Assembly (NCBI RefSeq): GCF_022682495.2
Contig: NC_071390.1
Span: 100,076,294-100,140,293 of the forward strand
DNA: 64,000 nt
Direction: 5' to 3'
Origin: Desmodus rotundus
Lineage: Eukaryota; Chordata; Mammalia; Chiroptera; Phyllostomidae
Shown piece by piece: positions 1-12,670 of this stretch. The notes under the pieces were generated by a model, which saw only the letters and a list, made by a program, of their open reading frames with translations, did no database searches and had not been told where the DNA came from. How positions within the stretch are numbered: the stretch's first letter is position 1; every line of letters starts with the position of its first letter. Position numbers and translations under genes: made by a program.

Positions 1-1104
1 TCCTCTCCATCCTGTCTCTTCCCCTTTATTTTCCCTTTTTCCTTCCCCTTTAGTCAAAAACAGGTTCAATACTTTTCCACTCTAAAATAAACTTCCTTTT
101 CCCCTAATTCTTTATCTGTCTGAGGCACTTAATCTTCCTTTCCCCTTCATAATCAAGTTGGCTAAAAGTGCAGCACAGTCTAGGCCTTCTGGAGGCCGCC
201 GAGGACCCTGGGTCATCTTTTGCTGTTCAGACAAAAGCAGGCCCTTCCATCAGAGGATCCCGCAGTTGCCACAGTGAGTGTTGCCGCGACATCTAGTTGC
301 CCCTAGAGACAAAGCACTTTCCTTCTGACGAGACTAACTGTGGTTTCTATTAGTTGCCACCAGATGTGCCCAGCTGGTCCGCTCTCCTTCATTCAAAATT
401 TAAACAAGCACTTACGTAATTGTAACAATTGAAAAATTGGTTACAATTTTAGGTCTAGAAACTTTATTAATTTGTTGATACTTTGAGGACCATCTGAAGA
501 GTTTTATATATGGGCATTGAATCAAAAAAAAATTAAATCCCAGGTCCAGAAGGATGTTTCTTTCCAGGATTTCATTCAGCTAAACTCTCCACTTTCCAAA
601 CTTTACCAGTATGAATTTTACCCTCACACCCCATCAACCCTTTCTTAAAGATATTTCCTATTTCAGCAATTGACTCAATTGCTAAAACCAATTATTGATT
701 TTCAATCCTCTTGCTACGTTACTCCTTTTTATAATTTCGATGCCATTTAATTCTAAAAACCCATATCTCTATCACAAAGTAGATAACAAAGTGTAAGCTT
801 TCAGGCCCTTTGCTTACAGAGATCGACATGCTTAAAGGGGTTCTAGCAATGTCATGGAATGACTGTATTTCTTACGTGTGGAAGTGAGGTATTCAGCCTC
901 AGTTAACTAAGACTTCTGTTTTTATCTGCCCTGACTCCCCCTCATCACACACCCTTTATATTAGGTGGCATTTGAGCAACCATAGGCATTTTGGGAATCT
1001 AGCTAAAGAGAAGTGCAGTTGGAAATATACTTAGTTTAAGGTTAGGATACATTTGTGTGGTTGGCAATCAACTTGATGTATAATTAAGTCATTGCTAACA
1101 AGAT
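1..1104. other. unclassified non-coding sequence
   Basis: Pyrimidine-rich at the left edge, then AT-rich. I recognise no exon, RNA gene or repeat family here. Short open frames show no codon structure or known motif. Confidence 0.5.
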
Positions 1105-1170
1105 TTCACAGACTGGTAAGTGGCAGAGAGAAGACTCAAATCAAGGATTGCCTGATTCTAATACTAACCA
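1105..1170 (-). repeat. MIR SINE fragment
   Basis: Contains a diverged form of the MIR core as read on the opposite strand (about 'actggtaagtggcagag' followed by a region ending in 'ttgcctgattctaa'). It is short and old, and the family call is from memory of the MIR consensus. Confidence 0.55.
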
Positions 1171-4129
1171 TCGTAACAAAACACTATATTGTCTTTCAGT
1201 TGTTTGGTGGTCTATCATCAGGTTCCTGATTCCTTAAATAGTCTGTGCTCAGCCTCTCAGACTTTGATACTCTATTCTCAACCACATTCTAGCATCTGGC
1301 ACGTCTTCCCTCGTCTTTTCCAGGTTTTGACATCACTTTTCCAGTCTTATCACTGCTCCCCTGTGAGTTCACTGCACTTTATCCAGACCCATTCCCTGAT
1401 CTTTGCTAGACCACATCTTTGTCCATGCTCTCCCCTCAAAATGAAAGGGTCTTTGTACATCCGTACTCATTTTTAGTATTTCAATGAAAATAACACAACA
1501 TTCCGGAATATGCCATTACAATGAGGGAACATTGGCAAACCACAGCTTAAAGTACGTTAATCCAGGCAATTTAAGACTAGCCATTATTCACGATATTTAT
1601 TGCACTGTAATAAACCAGCTTAAAACTCACTAATATAAAAACAGTTTTTTAATGTGGGTTAGGAACTTGAATTTATGCTGCAGGAATGGCTTATCTTTGC
1701 AACACCATGCCTGGAGCCTCAATTGGAATGATTCAAATGACTGGGGGCTAGAATTATCTGGAAGTTCCTTTACTTTTGGCTAGCACCTGGGATGGGCTCA
1801 TCTGGAATTGTTAATCAAAGAGCCTATACACCTGGCTTTATCCTGTGCTTTGAGCTTCTCAGAGTGTGGCAGCCTCTACGAAGTCAGACTCCTAACATTG
1901 AGGCACAGGACTCCAGTTGCAAGGTTCCAGTATCCAAGGGCGGAAATGCATGACCTTTCTGACTGAGCCTCAGAAGTGACCCAGCTTCATTTACACCGTA
2001 CTCTATTGACTGAAACAGACAAAAACACACCTGATTCAAGAGGAAGGGAGATATAACTCTACCTCTCAATAGAAGGTGAGTCAAAAAACTTGTGACCATG
2101 TTTTAAAATTGCCAGAGTAACTACATGGAAATACTTTAAATTCCCAGAAATCTTTGTATGCACACTAAAAGAAATTTTATACAAGTTTTCCCAAATTCAG
2201 TAATAATCCTAAACATTTATTAACAAATAAGGGTGATAAAGCTGAAAAGATCCATAATAAAAGTTTTTAATAATACAGTTCTTAATAATAAATTGATATT
2301 AAATATGAAACTTTTACCAACTATCTTAAAGGGAAGATTGAATTATTTTCCTGTTTTTCTAGAAAGAAGAGGCAATCAAATGAAAATGTAGCCAAAAAGC
2401 ATAAGAAAAATATTACATAGATGTGTTAAGGAATAACGAATAAAAACATCACAGTCTTTTTTTGAGATTTTGTGATTTTGTTGGTATTTATTTTCTCTTT
2501 ATAAATCAATATCTACTTTGGACCTCATTTGTGTCAGTAATTGAATGAGCTTCAGGCCCCACGGTACCTGGACTTCCAGGTTCCCTATTTCCATGATATC
2601 ACTCTTTGCCTTTCCAGCCAACATAAGGCAGTTAGTTCCTTCTCACCCTTTACATTTTTCTCCCTCTTCCCACCCCACTAATATTGATGACCCAAGGTTC
2701 TGAACAAAATCCTTTGTCATCTTATTCAACAATTCACTGTTGGCAATCTCATGCTATTATGTCAGTCACCTTCTTCTGTAAACTCATGGCTCCTAAATAT
2801 GTATGTAGTTGGTACATGTAACAGGCAGCCTGCCTGGGGTGCAATCATATGACAGATTTATGTTCATGTTCCCCGCTCCCTTTAAACCTTCTCCCTGTGT
2901 GGTGACAGTCCTCACCCTGCCTCTGATGGAAGCGTCAAGTCACAAGACTTTTCGGATCACATGATCCAGATTCAGAAATTAGAATTCCCAGACCAATATC
3001 AAATTCACAACTCCCAACTTGATTGAACTTTAAAACTCTTCCTCTTCCTCTACCTGGGGCCTGCTGTCAATTGGTCATTTGCCCTGGAAAAATGAGGCCT
3101 CGTCCTTTTATCTTTCCCTGATGAGTATGTCCAGGCCTGGGAAGGAGGAGAGGTGAGAGGGATTAGAAACGTGATGGTACCCGTCACTGTAAAACGTATC
3201 TTTCACCACCTGGCAGGTGTTTGCAGCTGGCCTTTCCTCTCACGTGTACCTTTGTGTGTTCCTCAGATTCCACTGTTGGGTCTTGCAAATTGCTACTCCC
3301 ATCCAAATGGGCACTGCCTGTTCTTCTATGGCTTTCCCTTCTCTCCCCTCAGCTCCCATCCCCTCAGCCTCACACTGCTGCTGGGCACACATTGGCCCAA
3401 GGATTTTTTTTCTAAAACACCCAAGGCTATCATTTGTAGCAGAGATTCCATGTGTCATGGTCCCTGGAATGTCATGGTCCCTGGGATACCTTTGACTCTC
3501 AGTCAGAGGGGAATGCAGCTTCCCAGATGCAGCTGTGAGCTGCTCCAGCTGTCACAGGTTCATGCCAGTCACCAGGTCCCTACGTCCCCCAGTTTTAGGG
3601 CATGCATAGATGCTCCCCATGGGATCCAATGAAGCCCCTCTCACTGTACATTGAGTTTACCACCTGTTCCCAAACACCTTACTTTGGGCAGAGGTAGGAT
3701 AAGAGACTTACAACACAGCTTTTCCCCAAAACTTGCTCCTAAAAATCCTGTTTTCATCTTTGGGTGTTTTCAGATCTCTGAAATTTCAGGACGTGCTACA
3801 GAGTTCAAAACTGAACTCTAACCCTCAGACTTCTGACTGCCCCATGTTTCCTCACTCAGGAGCCCAGCCTAGAGACCTGAGTTATGCTAAAACCACTCAT
3901 AACTAAAACTTAACACTTTCACCTCAGAAATGTCAAAAATTTGCCCACTTTTTGCTTGCTTGGATCTGGAATCAGTGTCCTCTCACCTAGACTATTACAC
4001 ACTCCTAATCATTTGCTCATTTGCTAATCTGTTGAGGATCTACCATATCAACTTTGGATACTTAAAAATGCAATCCCTTTAGAACTTCATATGCTAAATA
4101 GAGAGAATGATAAACCAACATTTACTCTA
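1171..4129. other. unclassified non-coding sequence
   Basis: No gene seen. The 159-codon open frame at 3153-3632 overlaps other open frames in a CT-rich stretch and has no recognisable domain or splice context. The 1240-1460 part is pyrimidine-rich and may be very old L2, but I cannot support that. Confidence 0.45.
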
Positions 4130-4245
4130 TATTATAGTTTCATAAGTCCTTGAGGGCAAGACTGTTGACTATTTTGTTCTCTACTATGCACCCAGGACTT
4201 TAACAGGATCTGGTACACAATAAAAATTCAGTAAATTAAGGACTA
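4130..4245 (+). repeat. L2 LINE 3' end
   Basis: Matches the L2 tail pattern in order: 'gagggcaagactg', then a region like 'ttctctactatgcacccagg', then 'tctggtacacaataaaaattcagtaaa'. Short and diverged. Confidence 0.6.
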
Positions 4246-5394
4246 ATGTGGCATTTGGACATAGATGCTATCAGAGCACATAGTCAAGGCCTGTGAATGA
4301 GACCTTAAAATGAGAAAGGCACCAAGAAACCCAATGCTTCAGCAAGGTGTGAGTACAGGCATCTATTCCCGGCCAAGCAAATAGACTACAGAAAGGAACA
4401 GAAGCAAAAGAGCATGGGACAAGTTGGAAACTGTAAACAGTTCAGTATGGTGTATGTGTTGTGAAGGAAGGAGGGAGGAAATTAGGCTGAAGATTTTTAC
4501 AAGAGTCAGATCACAGAGAATACCCAGCGCCAGGCTAAGGAGTTTGACCTGTAACCCGCAGGTGGTAGGGAGTCACTGGAGGGCAAGTGTGTGCCTCGAT
4601 CAGCTCCTTCACTGAGGAGGCTTACCCTGAGAGCAATGCTGGGGTTGAACTGGAGAAAAACAAGTGTGTAGATAGAGAAGCCAGATCAATAGCAGTAATA
4701 TTGGGGGGGTTAAATACTGAAATAGAAAAGATGCTACTCCTTTCTTTTAAAAATTACTTCCTAACCACAAATAGAATGAGAAACAGAAACACCATTTTTT
4801 CAAACTGTATATAATGTTGAACCGCAGTATATGACAAAGGCTCCCAGATGCACGGAATGTCACGATGAGGGACACTGCAAGGGAGATAGATGTCTGCAGC
4901 TGCACTTCAAACAAGGTCACAGAGTGATATTCTCCAGTACAGGGGGTGTTCCCCATGGGGGACACTAACAAGACCTCATTTGCAATAATGGCAAGTGTGT
5001 GCATAGACTGTCAGAAAGGCTTTCTCTCCATCCGGAAGAAGGCAGAATCACACAGGCGCTCTAGTCACCCAGGAATGAAGCCATCAGTTGGGTGGATTTT
5101 GCATGGTAAGCAGTCTTGCAGAATCTGATCCTTGTTGACTGGAGAGAAGAAAAACAAAGAAATCACAGAAACAACTTGAATCACAAGGAACTCTGAGGAA
5201 GCACTGACACGCATAAGCAAAATAAAATCAATGCAAGGAGAATAGCTTAATTATTAATAGTCAAAATTTTATTTTACCTCTCTCTGTCCATGGAAGATCT
5301 AGTAGGCAAAATAATTATTAAGATAACATTATTATTATTTAATTTATAGGTATTCAACTTTATATCCTAAAACCAAAAAATGAACTTTTTACAA
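4246..5394. other. unclassified; part is probably an old repeat
   Basis: Positions about 4480-4620 resemble a common mammalian interspersed sequence ('ctaaggagtttgacctgtaac' followed by a copy of 'ggtagggagtcactggagg'), but I cannot name the family. No exon is apparent. Confidence 0.35.
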
Positions 5395-5600
5395 AAGTAG
5401 TAGCAAATTGTCAAAAATTAACTACATGTTGCACCACAAAGAAAACTTTAATAAATTTCAAAAAGCAGGAATAGTAAAGTTGATACTTTCTGACCAATAG
5501 CAATAAAACTAAAGACATATCAGTAAATCAGGAATGCTACCACTTGATTATATAATTTAGCACAAAAAGTAACTGCAATAATACAAACAAAAAGCTATGA
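5395..5600 (+). mobile_element. ancient L1 ORF2 fragment
   Basis: Reads as diverged L1M ORF2 in the order 'accacaaagaaaactttaat', 'aatttcaaaaagcaggaatag', 'ctttctgaccaatagcaat'. In L1 this lies in the region between endonuclease and reverse transcriptase. Too short and decayed to assign a subfamily. Confidence 0.55.
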
Positions 5601-6074
5601 TGGCCTAAAATAAGACAATGAGAAAAAGGAAACAATCAATTCGTAGAACTATTTGGTTATAAGGTATGAAGAAGATGGAGTTGTCTTTAGAAACTGCTAG
5701 GCTTTTCAATTGGGAAATGGGTGGATGACTTTGCCTTTCATTAGCATTAGAGGAGAAACAGCTTTTGAGGAAAAAATAAAGAGTTCATTCTCAGTCAGGT
5801 TGAAATGCCAACTAGACCTCAGTGGCTAAGTTAGAACAGGCAGCTAAATATATTAGTCTAAATCTCAGAGAGAGAGAGAGAGTGATACATATTTGGAAAA
5901 CAATCTTGTACACTGGCTAAGTGACTCTGAATTTAGATGAGATCCCTCACAGAGGCTTTGAATAAAACCCCAAGAGGACACAGGAGAAAGCTCTGGGGTT
6001 CGCAGATGCTTAAAGAAAAGTAGAGAACAAGGGTTTAGGGAAGGAGACCCAGAAACATGTTTCTCCTTTCATAG
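5601..6074. other. unclassified AT-rich sequence
   Basis: No gene or repeat family recognised. It contains a short (AG)n run at about 5867-5882. Confidence 0.45.
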
Positions 6075-6240
6075 CATTTATCACACTTGTAATTACTGGT
6101 TGTATGTCATTTCCTGCTAAACTCTAAATTTCATGAGGGTTGGGACCTGTGTTCTATAATATTCGCTGATTTATTCTGAGCCTGGACAAGGGCTCAGTAA
6201 ATAGTAGGTGATCAATAAATATTTGTTGAATAACCAACTC
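6075..6240 (+). repeat. L2 LINE 3' end
   Basis: A good match to the L2 tail: 'atagcatttatcaca', then 'catgagggttgggacctgtg', then 'atcaataaatatttgttgaa' at the end. Confidence 0.75.
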
Positions 6241-8194
6241 AAATAATGCATTAATCCAAAATATTGCCTCCATTTGCACCCCTTCGTCCCTTTCTTCCCG
6301 CTCCATGAGTGAATCTGATCTTTTGCCCCTCTCCCTCCTGTACATCCAGGCTCCCTGTTTTTGTTAGCTCTTCTCTTTGTCCTGTAAAAAATCTCAAAGA
6401 AGGGATGAAATTCACAAAATATCAATCTTTGCAAACACAGTGACTAAAAAGAAACTCAAAAGCTAGTATAGGGTCCAACAAGCCCTGACGGTATGCCAAG
6501 GGGGCGATGTGACCAGTAGAGCAAAGCAGTAGAGTAATCCCTCAGTGCCATCACTAGGTTCTTGAAACTGCAACTTTAAGCTAAATAACATATAAGAAAA
6601 CAAATTTTACCATAGGCCAAATTGACATAAACAAGAGTTAAGTTCTTATTTAACAAAAGTATTTTTGTTTTCTTTAACAAAATTAAGCCATCAAAGTTTT
6701 CAAAAGTATTCCATTTTCACAATGAAAATGCTATTTAAATTCTTATTAAATTTTTAATATAGCTGTTTAATGTAGCTATCCCCTTATTCTTATTTCTATA
6801 ATTTGCTTGTTAAAGGGCATAATATATTTTTAAGCATAAGGGGTCCTTTGGACCCAGAACATAAATAATAGTGACTCAGGATTAAATTCAGAATCTGAAA
6901 ATCAGTAGACTCAGGCTCTAAGAGCCAGAGAAGAAAATACAAAAGAAGAAAATGTAAACATTTCTCCTTAGGGTTTATTGACTGTGTGGCTGTGTTTGTT
7001 GTATTGAACAATTTGATACAGGACTGAAGCAAGCACTAAAAATAGCCTAAACTAAGATGAAAAAAAATAAATAATCAGTTCAGAGACAAAGCTGAAGGAT
7101 ATGAAATGACCGAATAAATATCAACAGTGACTGAATCATGATTCCATGCAAAAATCCCCTTCTGGCCTATGTTTGTAGAAACAACTAAGTTCATGAACCC
7201 AATTGAGCTTCGGTAGTTTAAGCAAAGAAAATTCAGCTTAGGGAGCGCACCAGGGGCCATCACATTGAACTTTCTGATAATATTTGTAGACAATGTCATG
7301 TCATTGGATTAAAGCTCATGAAGTTTGTTGCACATAAAACTGGATATATAAATATATCTCATATATTTAATATATAAATTACCTTCCTAAAGTAAGCATA
7401 CAGCAACATTTGTAATATAGAATTCTCATGTTGAAAAGTAAATGTTATCCTTTCTCTCATCTCATTTAAGTAAAGCTGCATCTCTCTGTCTGCCAGCGTT
7501 CTTCATTGTAATCATGAAAAACAACTTTGTCTTAAGCAAAGAGAATTTATTAGAAGGATGTTGCAGGCTCAGAGAGTGGGTGGAAGGCTGGAGAAGCAGG
7601 TTCTAACTTTCACTATGATGATAACCAATAATGTGGGAAATAACAGGGGAAAGGATTTCTTGAAAGAAATTTGGAATGCTATTCAGAAATGTCAAGGCAG
7701 CTATTGTTAATTAAAAAGAGAATCTATCATGTTGGAAGAGGAAAGGAATGAAGGTTAGTTAGAAGAAAATCTAAGTATGAAATCAGTAATTTCAAGAGAC
7801 CATATGCAGGTCCTCAGGATCTCATAGAGAGTCAGGCTAATGAGAAGTAAACTGTAAAAACCTTGGACCTTTGCCATTACCATAATGGGGTGGGCCAGAA
7901 ACACCCCAGAGTCCAACGGAGACTGAGCTCTGCATGCATCACTTCTAATTTCCTTGCTGATGGAGCCACTAGCTCAGGCTAATTATATTATAATGAGAAA
8001 ATCTACTTGGAAATTAATAACACCCCCCTCAAAATAACTTGTTCTCCCTACAGTCTTTCCTATTTCATTGAAATCGGACCTATCCTTCTCGATGTTCAGG
8101 CCTCTCTGCCTTTATCCTTACTTTTATCCATGCCCCCTCCATTGCCCATTCTCACCAACGTTGCCAAAATAACTTTTTAAAAAAAAACTTAACT
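6241..8194. other. unclassified AT-rich sequence
   Basis: No exon seen. A stretch of about 7520-7600 ('gagaatttattagaagg', 'ggctcagagagtggg') resembles the start of some mammalian LTRs on the minus strand, but not enough to annotate. About 7340-7380 is simple AT-rich sequence. Confidence 0.4.
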
Positions 8195-8775
8195 CAGAAT
8201 ATATCTTTCCTCTGCTCAGCACTCTTCATTTCACCCAAAAGAAATGCCACATCCTTACAACAGCCGAATGGGTCCTACATGCTGCCCCCCATTACCTTTT
8301 CTCCCTGCCACTTTGTCCTGGCTTACCCTGCTCCCGGAACACTGGCCTGTCTCACAGACCTCAGCGATGCTCCCACCTCAAAGTCTTTGCTGTAGTTGTT
8401 CCCTCCACCTGGAATGTTCTTCCCACAGATATCGGCTTGTGTAATTCCTCACTTTATTCAAGTCTTTGCCTGAATGTAATTTTCTCAACAAGGCCCACTC
8501 TGACCACTTTATTTAATATTACAACCAGCCTCCTACCTCCTGAGTCCACTTACCCAGCTGTGCTTCTTCAGTACTCCACAACATTTATTAACCTATAATA
8601 TGCTATATTAGTTATTGTTAGTACTTATTATCTCTCTGTCCCTGCTAGAATTTAAGACATAGGAGGGTAGAGATCTTTGTCTATTATGTTCACAATGTAC
8701 CCCAAGAAAAATACTGTAAATATTGTCAGATAGATACGTTCTCAAAATATTTGTTAAATAAATGAAATAAACATT
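8195..8775 (+). repeat. L2 LINE 3' region
   Basis: A long, clear L2 copy. Consensus landmarks occur in order: 'ccacctggaatgttcttccc', a stretch like 'aggcccactctgaccacttt', 'ctgctagaatttaag' and a final '...atatttgttaaataaatgaa'. The 66-codon open frame at 8244-8444 lies in this repeat and is not a gene. Confidence 0.75.
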
Positions 8776-9073
8776 CATAATATATTGAGCAACGTGTGGA
8801 AGAGTGAGTTTAATCTTGGAGCAGAAGAGGTTAAATGGGGTCTGTCACAGACTAATCATGAGAACATAGGTAAATAACGGGAGTAAAAAACTCAACCTAT
8901 GCACTTGGGAAACATAGGGTAAAGTTCAAAGAGGCCATCTCTTTGTAGAAAGAGATATCTTTATTTCTACATGAAGGTCCTTATATTGGAGTAATTCTTT
9001 AGTCTTTCTCAAAGTAAAAGGGAGGGATTTATTTAATCCATAAATTGTAGTAGGGGGAAAAAGTGCGTGTGTT
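8776..9073. other. unclassified non-coding sequence
   Basis: Just under 300 bases with nothing recognised. Confidence 0.4.
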
Positions 9074-9524
9074 TGTTCCCCAGGACTATAACAACAAATT
9101 AGCACAAGCATGGTGGCTTAAAAAAAAAACAGAAACTTATTCCCTCACGGTTTTGGAGATCAGATCCAAAACCCAGCTGTCAGAAGATCACTGTGTCTCT
9201 GCAGGCTCTAAGATAGACTCCCTCCTGCCCCCGCCGGGGCTCCATGAGGCCCCCGGCTTGTAGCTGCATGACTCCAGTCTGCCTCTGTCTTCATGCGGCC
9301 TCATCCCCTGTGTTTCTGGTTTCTTCCCTCCTGTCCCTTAAAAGGACATTTATCTACTGGATTTAAAACCCACTTAAATATTGCAGGATGATCTCGTCTT
9401 GAGGTCTTTAATTTAATCATCCACACAGACCCTTATTCCAAATGAGCTCATATTCACAAGTTCCAGGGAATTACATGTGGACATATCTTTTGGGATGCCA
9501 CCATTCAACCCACTACAGTAGGTA
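9074..9524 (-). mobile_element. MLT1-type MaLR LTR
   Basis: An ERVL-MaLR solo LTR read backwards. Recognisable blocks are 'ggtggcttaaaa' near the left end, 'ttattccctcacggttttgga', 'cttgtagctgcatgactccag', 'acccttattccaaatgagct' and 'caacccactaca' at the right end. It is an old, decayed retroviral LTR with no coding content. Confidence 0.7.
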
Positions 9525-9894
9525 TACTCAGGTCGGCATTTTCTCGTAGGATCCTGCATTTAGATAAAGTGGTTTCTGCCATGAGGGAGCCCTGTGGTTG
9601 TCCCTTGTGCCAGTGACAGACTAGCTCCAGGAGACACTCAGAAGCTCAATATCTGTGCTTTGTAGATGTCTCCAGATAAAACAATATTTTGCTTTTATTC
9701 AGCAAGGTTTATACTGATTACACATCAAATAATAAGAAATATAAAAAAGAGTAATGTAATATTTTACCTTGGTTGTGTGCTATGTCTATAAATCCGGTGT
9801 GCACTTTACACTTCAAACACATTGCAATGCAGATTTGCGATTTTATGAGAGTTCAATAGGCATGCATGGTGAGTGGCTTCCATATTGGAAAGCA

Positions 9895-9960
9895 TTGGGC
9901 CTAGAGAAATGTCTAGTGCATGTTTCATACTGAATAAATGTTATTGAATGAATAAATTAT
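9895..9960 (+). repeat. L2 LINE tail fragment
   Basis: Only the extreme 3' end is visible ('actgaataaatgttattgaa'). The match is short, so confidence is low. Confidence 0.4.
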
Positions 9961-12670
9961 TGAACAAAGTACCCTATCTGATACAATTGCTACATAGAAT
10001 AAAACCATCAAGAGAGCAAAAAAAAAGTGAATCAGTAAGGGAATTTGTGCTGACTTGCAAAGAAAAATCACAAAAGACCCCTCCAAAATCTATCTCAGAA
10101 GACAGAAAGGTCTTAGTCTTGCAGAATTAGGGCCATGGCAAATTTCTTGAATACCGTTTTCTTGGAAGGGAAAGCCAAATGTAGTGTGATATTGGCTTGG
10201 AATTAAACAATGACCTCAATAGATGTTATTTTTAAAGAATCACCCTTTTTTTATGCCATAATTCCTTCTAGATTTGAAGTCTCCAAACATAAGAGCTTGA
10301 CTCCTGTGAATATATACTCACAAATATGAAATTAGGAAGAGACTTAATCCAACAAAGACTGTAGTCCAGCTGTTGGGAAAGTCCTCATGCTTTGCAACTT
10401 TTTATGTCCTAAAAAAACAAACAAAACAAAACAAAACAAAAAAACACATGGATTTGTCTGGCAGATGTTGGAGAACAGCTTCTGCTCTTGGACCTCAAAT
10501 GCACTGGCACAAATTAAAACATGAAAGGTAGTCGTGTCTTTATGGCCTTGATTACCACCATGTTCGCCGCCTGGGTCCTTGCGTGGCCACTTCATAGTTT
10601 CTCAAGCCTGGCACACTTGCTTAGTGCTGGGAACATGATTGTGGAAATTAGGTTCTCTGACACAAACACACCATTAGCTCATTCAAAACTGGATGATCAC
10701 TAAGCTCTCATAACTTACTGTGCATGAATGCTATAGCACTTCTTGAAGTGCCAAAACAAACTGTCAACAGTTTTAAGATATAGCAGCCCATTAATCTATT
10801 TAAACCAAGTCCTAGAATGTTCCTTTCATTAGCATTATGAATGAGGAAGCAGCTTCACTTTCTAAATTCTCCCACTGAAAGAGGCCATTACCTTGAGCAG
10901 CTTGCCTAACCTGTTCTCCTTTCAAAACAGCATTTGAAACATGATCTGTTACTGAACTTAGGTTTACCAGCCAAAAGCCTCCTTGCTTAGTAAAATAAAT
11001 TAATACAGAGCCATGTCAAACAATGTCTGCTTTAATATAGCCTTCGGAGAAAGTATCTTGAAGAAACTTATGACGTCTGAAAGACAAAACATTCATTACA
11101 AATAAGTTCCCTTACGAAATTACTTAAGACCCCAGTATAGACTAATAAACTTTTCAAAAGATTAGCTAGAAACCCTTGCCTTGCCTTCACATTTGGCTTA
11201 GGAGAAAAAAATCTTATTTTTACACAGTTTAATTTCCCCTCTAAGAACAATGACTGCTTTTACCTCTCATGGCCATTGTAATCAAACATTTCTTTGAACT
11301 CTTGTAAATCTCTCCTTTGATGCAAGATTTTAGAATATAAAGTACTAATTGAACTATCACCAGAAAATCTACAGCTCATTGTAACACAGTTGTGCCCTCC
11401 TCAATGCTTTTAGAGTCCCTAAATAGCCAGCTGCCGGACAGATCTTTCCAAACAGAACAGAGGATGGACTGACCCGATATCCCAGAGGAGACACTGTGTT
11501 TGTGATCTTTATTTCCTCCCACTCTTTGTTGTTTCTGAGGGTCTGGGTGCTCAGTCATTAAATGGTGATGCTTTTTATTGTTGAGAAGGCAGTCAGGAAG
11601 GCAATATGACTCCAGGAAGCCTTCCTTTAACATGCAGATGTATCTTAATCCAACTTCCATAAAAGTGAAAACTTGTTACATATATGAGGGAACCTGAAAC
11701 ACTCAAATTTTATACCTTTCAAATACAACTGTTTTATGGTTAAATTCATATTTTATCTCTACATGTTTAAATACCTATCTTTTCCAAAGTATGTTCCCCA
11801 CGCTCATTAACTTTGTTTTCCTTGTGGAAAATTTAGGACATGTAACTAATTTTCTGCACATATTTTTTATTTTTATACTATTTATAGATAGAATGGTTGC
11901 ATTTTGCCAGCAAATAATCTGAAAAGAATAGAATTGTCATGTCAAAGACTTGCCATAATGCAAAGTTATTTTATGGGGTTTTACTTACAGCCAGATATAC
12001 TAGAGAAGCAAAAGATCCTCTAATAAGGAGAAAAATCTGCATATTCTTGAAATGCTTTTCATCTAACTTATATCTAGTTTAAAAACATATTTTATGGTAT
12101 GAAATTTGAACCATAATATTAATTTAACTTTTTGAAGTTTGAGATTTCACTGATATTTTTCCTCTAGAAAGAAAACATTTTTAAAGCATTGGTTATTTCT
12201 TTAATAACAACAGTAATATGTAAATATAAATATACACATATACATATATATATGTTTAGTGGCAAATACTAATAGACTCACCTTATAGCAAATGCTCCTT
12301 ACCCTCATTCCTTTTGTCTGAGACACCCTATCCCCACACCCTTCCCTCTGTCTCACTTCCTAACAGTGAAGATTGTTTTAACCTCCAGCAAATTTCACCA
12401 CTTTCTGTCAGATTTTTCACCACAAATATCTAAGAGCCAATCTTGGATTGAGGAGTTTACAAAATTATGGATTCTTTTTGATAGTCTAGGAAAAAAAGGG
12501 AGAAGCTTGTAAACATTAATGCAACCATGCTAATAAATGTAATCCATATAATTAAAAATTGTGATGAGCATTATTTTGAGGGAAAATGTAGATGAACATG
12601 AAGAGTCTGAAAACCCTTCCCTTTAGAAGTAAAATTTAACTACCTGAAACCTGAAAGTTAAACAAACTTT
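9961..12670. other. unclassified AT-rich sequence
   Basis: No exon or repeat family recognised. It contains an (AAAAC)n-like run at about 10412-10445 and TA-rich simple sequence at about 12225-12256. Open frames of 60-94 codons lack any recognisable feature. Confidence 0.45.

Noticed and set aside
3153..3632. 159-codon open frame as a gene
   Set aside because: CT-rich region with four overlapping frames on both strands; no domain, no exon signals.
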